Shown here: one piece after another, positions 27,081-36,347 of the stretch
Numbering within the stretch: the first letter of the stretch is position 1
How the letters are laid out: each line of letters begins with the position of its first letter
Assembly: GCA_024278275.1 (NCBI GenBank)
Contig: JAJRTN010000047.1
Location: forward strand, 1-52,450
DNA: 52,450 nt
DNA from: Candidatus Hydrogenedentota bacterium
Lineage (GTDB): Bacteria > Hydrogenedentota > Hydrogenedentia > Hydrogenedentales > JAJRTN01
Direction of reading: 5' to 3'
Notes under the pieces: model-generated
What the model saw: the letters and a program-made list of their open reading frames with translations, nothing else
Told to the model about the DNA's origin: nothing
Database searches by the model: none
Made by a program: the position numbers and the translations under genes

Positions 27081-27965
27081 ATGACCATGGAAATCACCCT
27101 TGAAAGCGCGCGCGCCTTGCTGCCACCCCGGCCCAAAGAGGGGCACAAGGGAACCTTCGGTCATGTTTTCATCATCGCCGGGTCACGGGAATTCACCGGC
27201 GCGGCGAAGCTGACCTGCCATGGCGCGGGACGGTCCGGCGTGGGGCTGGTCACCCTGGGCGTGCCCTTTCCCCTGGGCGATGTCGTCGCGGCGGGTCTGC
27301 TGGAGACCATGTCCCTGCGCCTGCCCGCCACCGAGACGGAGGCCGTCGCCCAGGATGCCCTCGAAAAGGCCCTGCGCTTCTCCGAGGACAAGCAGGCCGT
27401 GGTGCTGGGGCCCGGTATGTCACGCCACGAGGATACCGTCGCTTTTGTCCATGACTTCGTGCCCGCCTGTCCCGTGCCCCTGGTGGTGGATGCGGACGGA
27501 CTGAACGGGTTGAGCGAAAACATGGCCGTTCTCGGCGACCGGACCCTGCCGACCATGCTCACGCCCCATCCGGGCGAAATGGCGCGTCTCACGGGGCTGT
27601 CAACCGCCGAAGTCCAGGCGGACCGTTCCGGGACCGCTTCGGCCCTGGCCCGTGACCGCAATGTCACGGTTGTGCTCAAAGGCCATCGCACTGTCGTGGC
27701 CGCGCCGGACGGGCGGGTGGCGGTGAACACCACGGGCAACAACGGCATGGCCTCCGGCGGCACGGGCGACGTACTGGCCGGACTGCTCGGCGGACTGTTG
27801 GCCCAGGGCATGGAACCCTTCGATGCGGCCTGCCTCGGGGTTTTCGTTCATGGCCTCGCGGGTGACCAGGCCGCCGACAGCTTCACCGCCCGGGCCATGG
27901 TGGCGGGCGATCTTCTCGACATGTTGCCCGAGGCGTGGATAATCCTGGAGGGTATCGACCCGTGA
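27081..27965 (+). CDS. nnrD: ADP-dependent (S)-NAD(P)H-hydrate dehydratase
   Basis: A 294-residue protein of the YjeF C-terminal (ribokinase-like) family that repairs hydrated NADH/NADPH using ADP. Motifs: GHVFIIAGSREFTGAAKL, VVDADGLNGL, MLTPHPGEMARLTG, VVLKGHRTVV and NTTGNNGMASGGTGDVLAGLLGGLLAQ (about residues 215-240, nucleotide and catalytic Asp). The N-terminal epimerase (NnrE/YjeF-N) domain is absent, so the epimerase must be elsewhere. SD GGAGG is at 27068-27072. It overlaps thiL by four bases (GTGA). Confidence 0.92.
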   Translation: MTMEITLESARALLPPRPKEGHKGTFGHVFIIAGSREFTGAAKLTCHGAGRSGVGLVTLGVPFPLGDVVAAGLLETMSLRLPATETEAVAQDALEKALRFSEDKQAVVLGPGMSRHEDTVAFVHDFVPACPVPLVVDADGLNGLSENMAVLGDRTLPTMLTPHPGEMARLTGLSTAEVQADRSGTASALARDRNVTVVLKGHRTVVAAPDGRVAVNTTGNNGMASGGTGDVLAGLLGGLLAQGMEPFDAACLGVFVHGLAGDQAADSFTARAMVAGDLLDMLPEAWIILEGIDP

Positions 27966-28939
27966 GCGGCCTGGGCGACATCGGCGAGTTCGGCCTCATC
28001 GCGCGGCTGACCCGGGGACTGCCCGTCTCCGGGGCCGTGGTGGAGGGTATCGGCGACGATTGCGCCGTCCTGCGTTGTGGCGACCGGCTGCTCCTGGCCA
28101 CGTGCGATGCTTCGCTGGAGGGGATTCACTTCAGCCGCCGCCACGCCACACCGAAGGACATCGGCTGGCGTGCCGCGGCCTCCGCGCTCAGTGATATCGC
28201 CGCCATGGGAGGAAAACCCACCTTTGTGCTGGTCACGCTGGCTTGCCCCGCCGATATCTCCCCGGATTTCATCGAGGATGTGTACCGGGGCTTGTCCGAG
28301 GCCGTTCACGCCACCGGCGCCGTCATCGTGGGCGGCGACACCACCGGCACGAAGACCGGCCTGGCACTCGATGTTACCGTGCTGGGCGAAGCCACCGGGG
28401 GGCGCCCCCTTCTGCGACGCGGCGCACGGCCCGGCGACATCGTGGTCGTTACCGGTTATCCAGGTGCTTCGGCGGGTGGACTCGCCGCCCTGCAATGCGG
28501 CGTGGACGCGCCGTAACTCGTTTGCGCCCATCTCCATCCCGAGCCGCGTATCGCGGCAGGGCAATGGCTGGCCCGACGCCCCGAGGTCCACGCCCTGATC
28601 GACATCAGCGACGGCCTGGCGCAGGATACCGGGCATGTGGCCCGCGCCAGTGGGCTGACCATCGAAGTGGAGAGATGCGCCATTCCCGTCCATCCCGCGC
28701 TCCGCGAATGGGCGCAACAGTTGAACCTGGACCCCGTACAGGTCTCGCTCACCGGGGGCGAAGCCTACGAATTGGTCTTTACGGCCGCCGCCGACGGAGC
28801 CGGGACATTGCTCGCTGACTTCCTCGACACGTTCCCCAACCTTCTCGCCGCCCGTGTTGGCCGATGCACGGCGGGCGCCGCCCGTGTCCTCGTGGACGGC
28901 CGGGAGGCGGCGCACGGCGGCTTCGACCATTTCGGGTAG
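27962..28939 (+). pseudogene. thiL: Thiamine-monophosphate kinase gene interrupted by one in-frame TAA
   Basis: ThiL phosphorylates thiamine monophosphate to the diphosphate cofactor. The frame starts at GTG 27962 (SD GGAGGG nine bases upstream, overlapping the nnrD stop). It reads GLGDIGEFGLIARL, GIGDDCAVL, CDASLEGIHFSRR, ALSDIAAMGGKP and VGGDTTG, then hits TAA at 28514-28516. The same frame continues without any shift: LVCAHLHPEPRIAAGQWL, LIDISDGLAQDTGHVA, LTGGEAYELVFTAAADG, to TAG at 28939. Both halves together give about 325 residues, the normal length. The family motif GGEDYEL reads GGEAYEL here. It may be a recent nonsense mutation, a base error or readthrough; the first 184 residues alone would lack half the active site. 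Confidence 0.88.
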
Positions 28940-29129
28940 CCTTTTCGCGACCATTGGTAAAGGCCTTCAGGAGAAGGGGCCAATCTCTCATGGTCATTCG
29001 AATGCTGGCGCAAAACGGTCTGGCATACGAATGGGCGACCATGGGATGGGAAGCGTAATCGCGGCGGCCGGCCTGTGGGAAACCGGTCGCGATCGCTCAC
29101 AGGCCATTGCCGTGTCGTTATTTCGACTC

Positions 29130-30194
29130 TCACGGCGCGCCGGGTGCGGGGGGCACGGGCACGTCGGGAAGTTCACGGACGAGTTGGTCGAAAAGGGGCT
29201 CGTGGGGCAACTCGGTCATGGGCAACGCCACGCGGCGGCGCTGAAGACTGCTCAGGCAAATGCCCATGGCGGCCTCGAAGCCGTGGTAGGTGCGCGCGCC
29301 GTTGCAGAAGTGTTCTTTTTTCGGGTCGTCCAGCCAGCGGGCCAGTTCCCGCAGGTAGGGCGGTGTGTCCCACAGGGGAAAGAACATGCCGGGCCCCGAA
29401 ATGCGACGTCCAGAGCCTTTCGTGACGGCCTCCCAGCCCTTGCCCAGGATAACCCGCGCATAACCCAGGGAGCCGTGGATGGTGATGGAGTCATTCACCC
29501 AGAACATGGGCGGCTCCAGGAAACTCGGCGCGAGAGGGCCGCATTCGAGGATGCCGTTGACTCCGTTGGCGAAGTGGAGCTTGGCGAAAACGTAGTCCGG
29601 CGAAGGGTGGTTGTCGGCGAGGTGGTCCTTACCCGTCACCTGTCCGAAAACCCAGTCGATGGCTTCGCCGCCGTTGAACCACTGCATGTAATGAACCTGG
29701 TGCGTGCCCAGTTGGAGCAGCCAGGATTGGGCGGTGGCGTGGATGGTGTGGATCTCGCCGATTTCGCCCGCGTCGATGAGCTGCTTCACCTGCGCGAAAT
29801 GGCTGCCGTACATTTGAGCGTGGGCCACCACCGTCTTCACCCCCGCCGCCTCGCAGCGGTCATGGATTTCCCGCGCCTCCTTGAGGGTAAGTGCCATGGG
29901 CTTCTCGTAGGCGATGGCCTTTACGCCGTGTTTCAAACCCAACTCGATGAGAGGCAGGCGGATGTGGGGCAATGTGGCAAAGCAGAAGATGTCCGGCTGG
30001 GTCTCCGCCATCATTCGCTCGGCATCGGTATACGTACACTGAACATTGTAACGCCCGGCCACCTTCGCCAGCCGTTCCCCGTCCGTATCGCACAGCCCCA
30101 CCAATTCGAAGCGGTCGCTGTTGAAGGTGAACCCATGGACATGATCGTCTCCGCGCGGGCCACAGCCCACGACGGCCACCCGGTAGCGTTTCAT
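29130..30194 (-). CDS. Gfo/Idh/MocA family oxidoreductase
   Basis: A 354-residue cytoplasmic oxidoreductase. The Rossmann start is YRVAVVGCGPRGDDHVHGF; the EKP motif is AYEKPMALTLKEAREI (about residue 98). The C-terminal domain has TAQSWLLQLGTHQVHYMQWFNGG, holding the conserved His pair. I chose ATG at 30194 because of SD GGAAGGGAAA just upstream and the immediate Rossmann strand. The frame is open to 30407 but that part crosses the regulatory region. It is divergent from the amidase gene, with dyad repeats between the two. Sugar substrate unknown. Confidence 0.88.
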   Translation of the reverse strand: MKRYRVAVVGCGPRGDDHVHGFTFNSDRFELVGLCDTDGERLAKVAGRYNVQCTYTDAERMMAETQPDIFCFATLPHIRLPLIELGLKHGVKAIAYEKPMALTLKEAREIHDRCEAAGVKTVVAHAQMYGSHFAQVKQLIDAGEIGEIHTIHATAQSWLLQLGTHQVHYMQWFNGGEAIDWVFGQVTGKDHLADNHPSPDYVFAKLHFANGVNGILECGPLAPSFLEPPMFWVNDSITIHGSLGYARVILGKGWEAVTKGSGRRISGPGMFFPLWDTPPYLRELARWLDDPKKEHFCNGARTYHGFEAAMGICLSSLQRRRVALPMTELPHEPLFDQLVRELPDVPVPPAPGAP

Positions 30195-30532
30195 GTTTCC
30201 CTTTCCTTCCGTCGTTGTTGGTTCCCTGAAAGCGATTATGGAATATGCGCGGTCTCCGCGCAAGTGGCACAAGCGCGACAGGTATTGCGTGTTATACAAG
30301 CAGCCCTTCGCGGCCCCTCTTGTCCATTTGCACGGAACTTCAAGGCAGGGCCCAATTATCATCCCGAACACCGGCGGGCACCGGAGGAAATCGATATTCG
30401 GGGGCAATACACAACATATTGTGTATTATAATGTCTCCATGCTACGATATGTAGCATGGTGTGTGTTTTGTGCGCTCCCCGGAGGTTTTGCGCACCCGTC
30501 GCACGGTTGGCTGAACAGAGGTCTCCCATCAC
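30195..30532. other. Divergent intergenic region, A/T-rich centre
   Basis: This is a 338-base gap between the Gfo/Idh gene (-) and the amidase gene (+). Most of it is ordinary GC-rich sequence. From about 30390 to 30475 it becomes A/T-rich and holds two dyads plus a TATAAT at 30427-30432. TTATAA is itself symmetric, so the hexamer reads on both strands. No coding region is supported. Confidence 0.6.
30406..30459. promoter_or_regulatory. Two adjacent operator-like inverted repeats
   Basis: Dyad 1: AATACACAA (30406-30414), CATA, TTGTGTATT (30419-30427), perfect 9-base arms. Dyad 2: CCATGCTAC (30437-30445), GATAT, GTAGCATGG (30451-30459), perfect 9-base arms. A TATAAT box lies between them. The placement in a divergent region suits binding sites of dimeric repressors; no T-run follows, so they are not terminators. 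Confidence 0.6.
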
Positions 30533-32374
30533 GTGTTGAGCCGTGTCCGAATAGGCCGGTGTCCCGGTATGCTCCTGTTGTGGTGCGCTTTTCTGGTGGG
30601 TGTCGCCCATGGGTCGGTGGTGGTGCAGGAACCCATTGCCGAGGGCGTGGTGGCGGGTATTCAGCGGGGCCGCGTGCTGTACCTGGATTGTCGCCCCCCG
30701 GAGGGTGACGCGGCAAAAGCCTTTTTCGCGCGCTACCTGGCGGAGCCGGAAAGGTGGACCGACTACCGTGGTCGGCTACGCGTGGCCATCCCCTTCAACC
30801 GCCTTAACGACAAGACCCGGCGCGCCGTGCTGGAGGCCATCTTCCCGGCCGACTACGTGGACGAAGACGGCTGGTGGCACACGGTGCTCTTCAATGACGA
30901 GCGGGGCGTCGAAACCCTCTGGTCCCTGTCGGAGTGGCTCACCGGACTGGGCACCCGTCACCGGGAGATACTCGCCGACGAACACAACCGGGGCATGGGA
31001 GAAGACTTGACGGTGGGACAACGGATCCTCGTGCCCGCCCGTTTACTCCTGCCCATCATGAAGGTGCCTTCTCATCGGCCCGCGCCGGCGCCGGCCCCCG
31101 AAAGGAAACCGACAACGGCGCCGGCCGAGGAACACTCCGGACCGAAGTCAAAACCCGGGAAGGCGTCCCCGCCGGAAGAAAAAAGTCCCCCCGTGAAAAC
31201 GCCCTCCGAAGACGAGAAATCCGCGCCCGTCCCTCCCGGCGCGCCACCGTTAAGCTATGACGCGGATACCGGGGGAACCTACGCCGTGTACCATATGCGC
31301 AAGGGGGAAGCCCTGTTTTCTTCGGTGGTGGCCCGTTTCACGAGTGTTCGCAACAAGAAGGACATGCTTCGGGCCTGCGAAACCATCATGCGTCGCAGCG
31401 GGATCCGGGACGACCGCGATATCGACGTGGGGGCGCGCATCCTGATCCCCATCGAGCTCTTGTCGGACCGGTACCGGCCGAAAAGCGCCGAAGCACGAAA
31501 ACCCCACGAGGCGGTACGGCCGCCCGAAGAAGACGTGGTCAAGCGCGATCTGGAGGGCATTGTAATCATGCTCGACCCGGGTCACGGTGGGCGCGATCCG
31601 GGAGCCATGCACTCGGCCTCGAAACTCTACGAGGACGAGATCTGCTATGACATCGTATGCCGTATCAAGAAGATTCTCGAACGCGATACGGGCGCATCCG
31701 TCATTCTCACGGTCGAGGACCCCAGCCAGGGCTACCGGACCAGTGAGCGCTCCACCTTCACCCACGATGAAGACGAACGCCTCCTGACCACGCCTTTCTA
31801 CGACAACACCAACGACTCGGTCTCGGCCAGCCTGCGATGGTGCCTGGCCAACGCCGCCTATGAACGCCTGGTCAAGGAAGGCGTGGACGAACGGAAGATG
31901 CTCTTTGCGTCGGTCCATTGCGACTGGCTCGACCGGGGCAAAATGCGGGGGGCCATGGTTTACGTGCCCGGCGCGCGCTACAGCGTGGTCAAGTATCCCG
32001 TGCTCACCAAGGCCGTGTACCGCCGCTACGCCGAGTCGAAAAACCGCAAGGTGGAAACCCCGTCCCGGGCCACGCGCCAACGCAACGAAGCCCTGTCCCG
32101 CGACTTCGCCAGGACACTGCTGGCCAGCATTGCTTCCCACCGCCCGCCCCTGAAGATTCACCGCGACAACGAACCCATTCGCAACGTGATCCACAACGGC
32201 GGAAAAAGTTACGTGCCCGCCGTCATCCGGTACAACAAGGTGCCCACCCGCGTGCTGGTGGAAGCGGCCAACCTCAGCAACAGCACCGACCGCCGGCGCG
32301 TGGCCGACCCCAAGTGGCGCCAATGGTTCGCCGAGGCCTTCGTCGATGCCGTGAAAACATACTTTGCCCGGTGA
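30533..32374 (+). CDS. N-acetylmuramoyl-L-alanine amidase (Amidase_3) with N-terminal LysM-like regions
   Basis: A 613-residue secreted cell-wall hydrolase. Signal segment: about residues 13-27 (MLLLWCAFLVGVAHG). Two LysM-like segments follow, each ending in a typical 'DLTVGQRILVPARLLLP' or 'DIDVGARILIPIELLSD' strand (about residues 155-180 and 290-318). Between them is a Pro/Lys/Glu-rich linker of about 65 residues. The Amidase_3 catalytic domain starts near 342, with zinc ligands in MLDPGHGGRDPGA (His), YEDEICYDI (Glu) and FASVHCDW (His), and the catalytic Glu in RVLVEAANLSN. The start is GTG at 30533 (AGAGG upstream) or ATG at 30569, both leaving the signal intact. It probably cuts peptidoglycan cross-bridges during division or remodelling. 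Confidence 0.86.
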   Translation: MLSRVRIGRCPGMLLLWCAFLVGVAHGSVVVQEPIAEGVVAGIQRGRVLYLDCRPPEGDAAKAFFARYLAEPERWTDYRGRLRVAIPFNRLNDKTRRAVLEAIFPADYVDEDGWWHTVLFNDERGVETLWSLSEWLTGLGTRHREILADEHNRGMGEDLTVGQRILVPARLLLPIMKVPSHRPAPAPAPERKPTTAPAEEHSGPKSKPGKASPPEEKSPPVKTPSEDEKSAPVPPGAPPLSYDADTGGTYAVYHMRKGEALFSSVVARFTSVRNKKDMLRACETIMRRSGIRDDRDIDVGARILIPIELLSDRYRPKSAEARKPHEAVRPPEEDVVKRDLEGIVIMLDPGHGGRDPGAMHSASKLYEDEICYDIVCRIKKILERDTGASVILTVEDPSQGYRTSERSTFTHDEDERLLTTPFYDNTNDSVSASLRWCLANAAYERLVKEGVDERKMLFASVHCDWLDRGKMRGAMVYVPGARYSVVKYPVLTKAVYRRYAESKNRKVETPSRATRQRNEALSRDFARTLLASIASHRPPLKIHRDNEPIRNVIHNGGKSYVPAVIRYNKVPTRVLVEAANLSNSTDRRRVADPKWRQWFAEAFVDAVKTYFAR

Positions 32375-32551
32375 CAGACCGGCGCCGTATCCCTTCACGG
32401 AAAGCATGCCCCGCCAACAGGGCACTCCATGGTGAAACGCGGCCCGCTTCCGTCAACGGACAAGCGCCCGCTTGTCCGTGGGCCAATGGAAACCCCCGGC
32501 GCGTGCCCTGTACAATGGGTGCTCTCCCAGCAAGTCACCGAAAGGACGATT

Positions 32552-33364
32552 ATGTTCTCCGCGTATATGCTGCACGGCGTACCGCCCGTCATGTTCTGGA
32601 CCTTCGTTGGTGCCGCCGTCGTCATCCAGGGCGTCAGCAAATCCGGCTTCGGGGGCGGCGCGGGAATCTTCGGGCTGCTGCTCATGCTGCTGGTCATGGA
32701 GGTGGACAAGGTGGCTGCCACGCTGCTGCCCCTGCTCATCCTGTGCGACATGAACGCCATCTACCATCACCGGCGCAACGTGAATTGGGTGAAACTGCGC
32801 GCCATCTACCTGCCCGCCATTGCGGGTATTGTCCTCGGCGCGCTGGTGTGGTGGAAGCTCGGCCAGGACCAGGTGGCCACCTACAAGAACTACATCAAGT
32901 GTTTCGTCGGAGTCATCGGGATTGTCTTTGGTCTCTACATCCTGGCAAAGGATCGCTCCCTGAAATGGGTCGAGCACCATCACGCGGGCGCCAAGACCGC
33001 CCTCGTGGCCGGTGTGGCCGCGGGTTTCACCTCCACCATCGCCCACGCCGCCGGGCCTATTGTCAGCCTCTTCATCTTCTCCCAGGGCCTGGGCAAATCC
33101 TTCTTCGTGGGCACCGTGGCCTGGACCTTCGCCTTCATCAACCTCACCAAGCTCCCCTTTTACGTTTACGTGGGACTCATCGACACCCATGTGCTTTTCT
33201 TTGGTGCCTGCCTGGTGTGGCTCATCCCCATCGGCTCCTGGCTTGGCAAGTGGATGCACCACCGTATCCCCGAAATATGGTTTAATCGCGTTATTATGGC
33301 GTTGACCCTGGTTTCCAGTGTCCACGTTATCTGGAAAACGGGCGTGCTTCAACGGCTTTGGTGA
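32552..33364 (+). CDS. TSUP (TauE/SafE) family membrane permease
   Basis: A 270-residue membrane protein with about eight hydrophobic segments. It starts with VMFWTFVGAAVVIQGVSKSGFGGGAGIFG, the first TSUP repeat with its Gly-rich motif. The second repeat is seen at TALVAGVAAGFTSTIAHAAGPIVSLFIFSQG. Family members export or import sulfite, sulfoacetate or other organosulfur anions. ATG at 32552 has SD AAAGGA at 32541-32546; the upstream open frame is not protein-like. It lies 178 bases after the amidase and 20 bases before the DUF5916 gene. The nearby sulfatase makes a sulfur-compound substrate attractive but unproven. Confidence 0.85.
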   Translation: MFSAYMLHGVPPVMFWTFVGAAVVIQGVSKSGFGGGAGIFGLLLMLLVMEVDKVAATLLPLLILCDMNAIYHHRRNVNWVKLRAIYLPAIAGIVLGALVWWKLGQDQVATYKNYIKCFVGVIGIVFGLYILAKDRSLKWVEHHHAGAKTALVAGVAAGFTSTIAHAAGPIVSLFIFSQGLGKSFFVGTVAWTFAFINLTKLPFYVYVGLIDTHVLFFGACLVWLIPIGSWLGKWMHHRIPEIWFNRVIMALTLVSSVHVIWKTGVLQRLW

Positions 33365-33384
33365 AACGAAAAAGGGGAACTTGA

Positions 33385-35493
33385 ATGTTCCAGCGGGAAC
33401 GAATCGCGCGCCTGGTGGTGGTTGGGGCGGCCGTGTTCACCTGGACCACCGCCCGCGCCACGGCACAGCCGGACAATCAACGGGAACCGGCCTCACCCAC
33501 CATGCCCGCCGTGCGTGCCGAAGAGCCGCCGATGCTGGACGGACGGATGGATGATCCCTGCTGGGCCAACGCCCCCGAGGTTTCCGGATTCACCGAGTTC
33601 AAAACGGAAAAGCCCGCCGTCGAACAGACCCGGGTACGCCTTCTCTATGACGACCGGTTCATCTATGTCTTCTTCACTTGTCTTGAACCCGAGCCGGAGA
33701 AGATCCTCGCCTCGGTCCGTAAATACGACCGGAAACTACGGGGCGATGATTATGTGGAGTTGATACTCGACACCTTCCACGACCGCCGGGGGAAGTATGT
33801 CTTCATGACCAATACCCTGGAAACACGCTACGATGCGCGGGGCGATGTCTTCGGCTGGAACCCCTCGTGGGACTGCGATTGGAAGGTGGCGTGCCAGGTC
33901 GAGAAGGACCGGTGGTGCGCGGAGATGGCCATCCCCATTGACGCCATGCACTTTAACAAGGGTGAAAACATCACTTGGGGTGTAAACTTTCACCGCAGCG
34001 AAAAAGGCCGGGAAGAGGAAAGCTTCTGGTCCTTTCACCCCGATTACGTCCTGGCTGCCCGGGCCTGTGGGGATCTTGTCGCTCTCAACCTCTCCAAGGT
34101 TCCCGTAAACCGCCGTCCCCAATTCGAGGCCTACGTGAGCGGCACCTATAGCCAACTGGCGGGAAACACCGAAACGGCCACGGGCATCGACACCTCCATG
34201 CGGCTCACGCCCCACATCATCACCGACTTCACCGTCAACCCCGATTTCGGCCAGGTCGAGGCCGACGCCGATGATATCAAACTGCGCGACACGGAACGCT
34301 TTCTTCCCGAACGCCGCGCCTTTTTCAAGGAAGGCGCCGAATTGTTCAGCACGCCTTTCACCGTTTACTACAGCCGCCGTTTCTTCGACATTGACTGGGG
34401 CGCGAAGATCACCGGCGTGGGCGATGGATGGCGATTCGGCCTGATCGATGTGAAAGGCAATATCCGGCGCGGCGGAACGGCACGCGAGGGAAACTACACC
34501 GTGGCCCGGGTCATACGAAACGTAGGCGAATCTTCCCACCTGGGCGCCATCCTGGCCAATTCCGACCGCGACGACGGATACAACCGCACGGGCGGCCTTG
34601 ATGCCAAGCTGCGCTTGACCGATTACATGAGCTGGAGCAGCCAGGCCCTCGGACTCTGGGATGCCGAAAAGGTGACTTATGTCGACGAAGAAGGCGAGGA
34701 GTATACCGTGGTGGAGCGCCACGACGGTTATGCCGCATTCACCAAGCTGAGCTACGACAGGCAACCCCTGGAATGGCGCGTCGCCCTGATGGATATCTCG
34801 AAAGACTTCGTGCCGGACCTGGGTTTCATACGCCGCCGCGATCTTCGGGGCGGAAGCCTCGACATCACCCTGGAAGACGATGTCAATGAGGGAACGCTCA
34901 AGAAATGGTTTCTCGACGGCGAGTTCGATTTTCACCAGGACCACATGGGAAACACCACCCTGCGCGATTACGGCCTTGCCGCGGGACTCCATTTCCGCAA
35001 GCGAATCAAGATAAGTGTCTCCCGAAGCGAAGAGTACCACCGTCCCTACAACAACAACCGCACCAGCGTTCACCTGGCTTACAACCTGGAAGACCCCTGG
35101 CATTCCATTTCCGGCACCTATACCCATGGCTGCTTCCAGGAAGTGCCCTACGACCAAGTCTCCATCGACAAACCCTTTCGCATCGGCAAACGCTTCACCT
35201 CGTCCTTCAAGGCCAATCACCGGTGGGAGTATCCCAAGGGAGTAGACGAGGAGGGCTACGACCTGGAGGACCGGACCATCTGGTTGTGGCGCTGGGTCTC
35301 GGAATACACCTTCAAGTGGGACGCACGCACCAAACTCACCATTGAAAACACCAACCAAAACCGGCACAACATCACCCTCTTCTTTTCCTGGTATCCCGAT
35401 GACAGCACCGACTTCCACATCGTGGCCACGGCTGCGAGAAGCGGCGAAGAAAGCGAGCATGGAATCTTTACCAAGCTGGTAAAACGGTTCTGA
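33385..35493 (+). CDS. DUF5916 outer-membrane beta-barrel protein with CBM9-like domain
   Basis: A 702-residue protein with signal peptide (about 1-28, ending TARATAQ). Residues about 40-225 resemble the carbohydrate-binding family 9-like domain: PPMLDGRMDDPCWANAPEVSGF, RLLYDDRFIYVFFTC and WCAEMAIPIDAM. The DUF5916 signature is in FTVNPDFGQVEADADDIKLRDTERF followed by LPERRAFFKEGAELF. The rest has alternating amphipathic strands and ends in Phe, as outer-membrane barrels do. SD AAGGGG is at 33372-33377. It probably binds or passes saccharides at the outer surface; no direct function is known for the family. Confidence 0.82.
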   Translation: MFQRERIARLVVVGAAVFTWTTARATAQPDNQREPASPTMPAVRAEEPPMLDGRMDDPCWANAPEVSGFTEFKTEKPAVEQTRVRLLYDDRFIYVFFTCLEPEPEKILASVRKYDRKLRGDDYVELILDTFHDRRGKYVFMTNTLETRYDARGDVFGWNPSWDCDWKVACQVEKDRWCAEMAIPIDAMHFNKGENITWGVNFHRSEKGREEESFWSFHPDYVLAARACGDLVALNLSKVPVNRRPQFEAYVSGTYSQLAGNTETATGIDTSMRLTPHIITDFTVNPDFGQVEADADDIKLRDTERFLPERRAFFKEGAELFSTPFTVYYSRRFFDIDWGAKITGVGDGWRFGLIDVKGNIRRGGTAREGNYTVARVIRNVGESSHLGAILANSDRDDGYNRTGGLDAKLRLTDYMSWSSQALGLWDAEKVTYVDEEGEEYTVVERHDGYAAFTKLSYDRQPLEWRVALMDISKDFVPDLGFIRRRDLRGGSLDITLEDDVNEGTLKKWFLDGEFDFHQDHMGNTTLRDYGLAAGLHFRKRIKISVSRSEEYHRPYNNNRTSVHLAYNLEDPWHSISGTYTHGCFQEVPYDQVSIDKPFRIGKRFTSSFKANHRWEYPKGVDEEGYDLEDRTIWLWRWVSEYTFKWDARTKLTIENTNQNRHNITLFFSWYPDDSTDFHIVATAARSGEESEHGIFTKLVKRF

Positions 35494-35834
35494 CTACGTA
35501 CCATTTGCGAAAAGACCGTTTTCAGCGAGAAACCCCACCTGCAGGATGACACGTGATAAGGTTCAAAACCTCACCAATTATTTGACTTTGTCTGCCTATC
35601 CTGCGACGATAAAGGTGTTCCCGTGGGCCGTGCCAGGTATCTCCATGAACCCACACGGCACAGGGGCGGAGGGGACGTTTCGCGGCACGAACCCGGTTGC
35701 AAAGTATGGGATCCGCCGGATTCCGATAAAAAAGGTTATGGTCAGCATCCGTGTTTTCCAGGCACGGGGCGGCACGGTTTTTCACATGCCGCGCGGGGAA
35801 CAGGCCCGGCGCCAACGACCGAAGGAGAAATATC
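35494..35834. other. Intergenic region before rubrerythrin
   Basis: This 341-base gap is moderately A/T-rich at 35510-35620 (TTGACT at 35582-35587 could be a -35 box but no good -10 is spaced correctly) and carries the rubrerythrin SD AAGGAGAA at 35822-35829. I see no convincing gene, PerR/Fur box or terminator. Confidence 0.5.
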
Positions 35835-36335
35835 ATGAGCAGCACGGACAATCTTAAAGCCGCTTTCGCCGGGGAAAGCCAAGCCAACCGCACCTACCTC
35901 GCTTTTGCAAAGAAGGCCGAAAAAGACGGCTTCCCCCAGGTCGCACGGCTGTTTCGCGCCGCGGGCGAGGCGGAAACCATTCATGCCCACGCCCACCTGC
36001 GTGCGCTGGACGGCGTGAAGGACACGGCGGAGAACCTCGGCGTGGCCATCGCGGGCGAGGCCCACGAGTTTCAGAGCATGTACCCCGGCTTCCTGGCGGA
36101 AGCGAAGGAAGAGGGCAATAAACGCGCCGAGATCTCTTTCCGAAACGCCTTGGCCGTGGAGAAGATTCACCACCGCCTCTACTCGGAGGCCCTGGAAGCC
36201 GTGAAGAACGGGGTTGATCTGGAAAACGCCACCATCCATATCTGCCCCGTCTGCGGCAACACGGTCATCGGCGGCGTGCCGGACAAGTGCGAGATCTGCG
36301 GCGTGGCCGGCGCGAAGTTCATCGAGATCACCTGA
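35835..36335 (+). CDS. rbr: Rubrerythrin
   Basis: A 166-residue non-heme di-iron peroxidase. The four-helix domain has AFAGESQANRTYLAFAKKAE, AAGEAETIHAHAHL, AIAGEAHEFQSMYPGF and EEGNKRAEISFRNALAVEKIHHRLY, carrying the E-x(2)-H type metal ligands. The C-terminal rubredoxin-like knuckle is ICPVCGNTV...CEICGV. It reduces hydrogen peroxide, taking electrons via rubredoxin. ATG at 35835 has SD AAGGAGAA; the longer frame is non-homologous. It is followed by a stem-loop and then by a rubredoxin-containing glutamate-synthase-like gene and bacterioferritin, a coherent oxygen and iron defence group of an anaerobe or microaerophile. Confidence 0.95.
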   Translation: MSSTDNLKAAFAGESQANRTYLAFAKKAEKDGFPQVARLFRAAGEAETIHAHAHLRALDGVKDTAENLGVAIAGEAHEFQSMYPGFLAEAKEEGNKRAEISFRNALAVEKIHHRLYSEALEAVKNGVDLENATIHICPVCGNTVIGGVPDKCEICGVAGAKFIEIT

Positions 36336-36347
36336 TCGGAAATCCGT

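Noticed and set aside
28854-30431. Long + strand open frame opposite the Gfo/Idh gene at 29130-30194, and similar long antisense frames (for example 18536-19675 minus, 33736-35460 minus, 44300-45622 plus)
   Set aside because: These are mirror frames of high-GC genes, Arg/Gly/His/Pro-rich, without family motifs or ribosome sites. The opposite strand encodes recognisable proteins.
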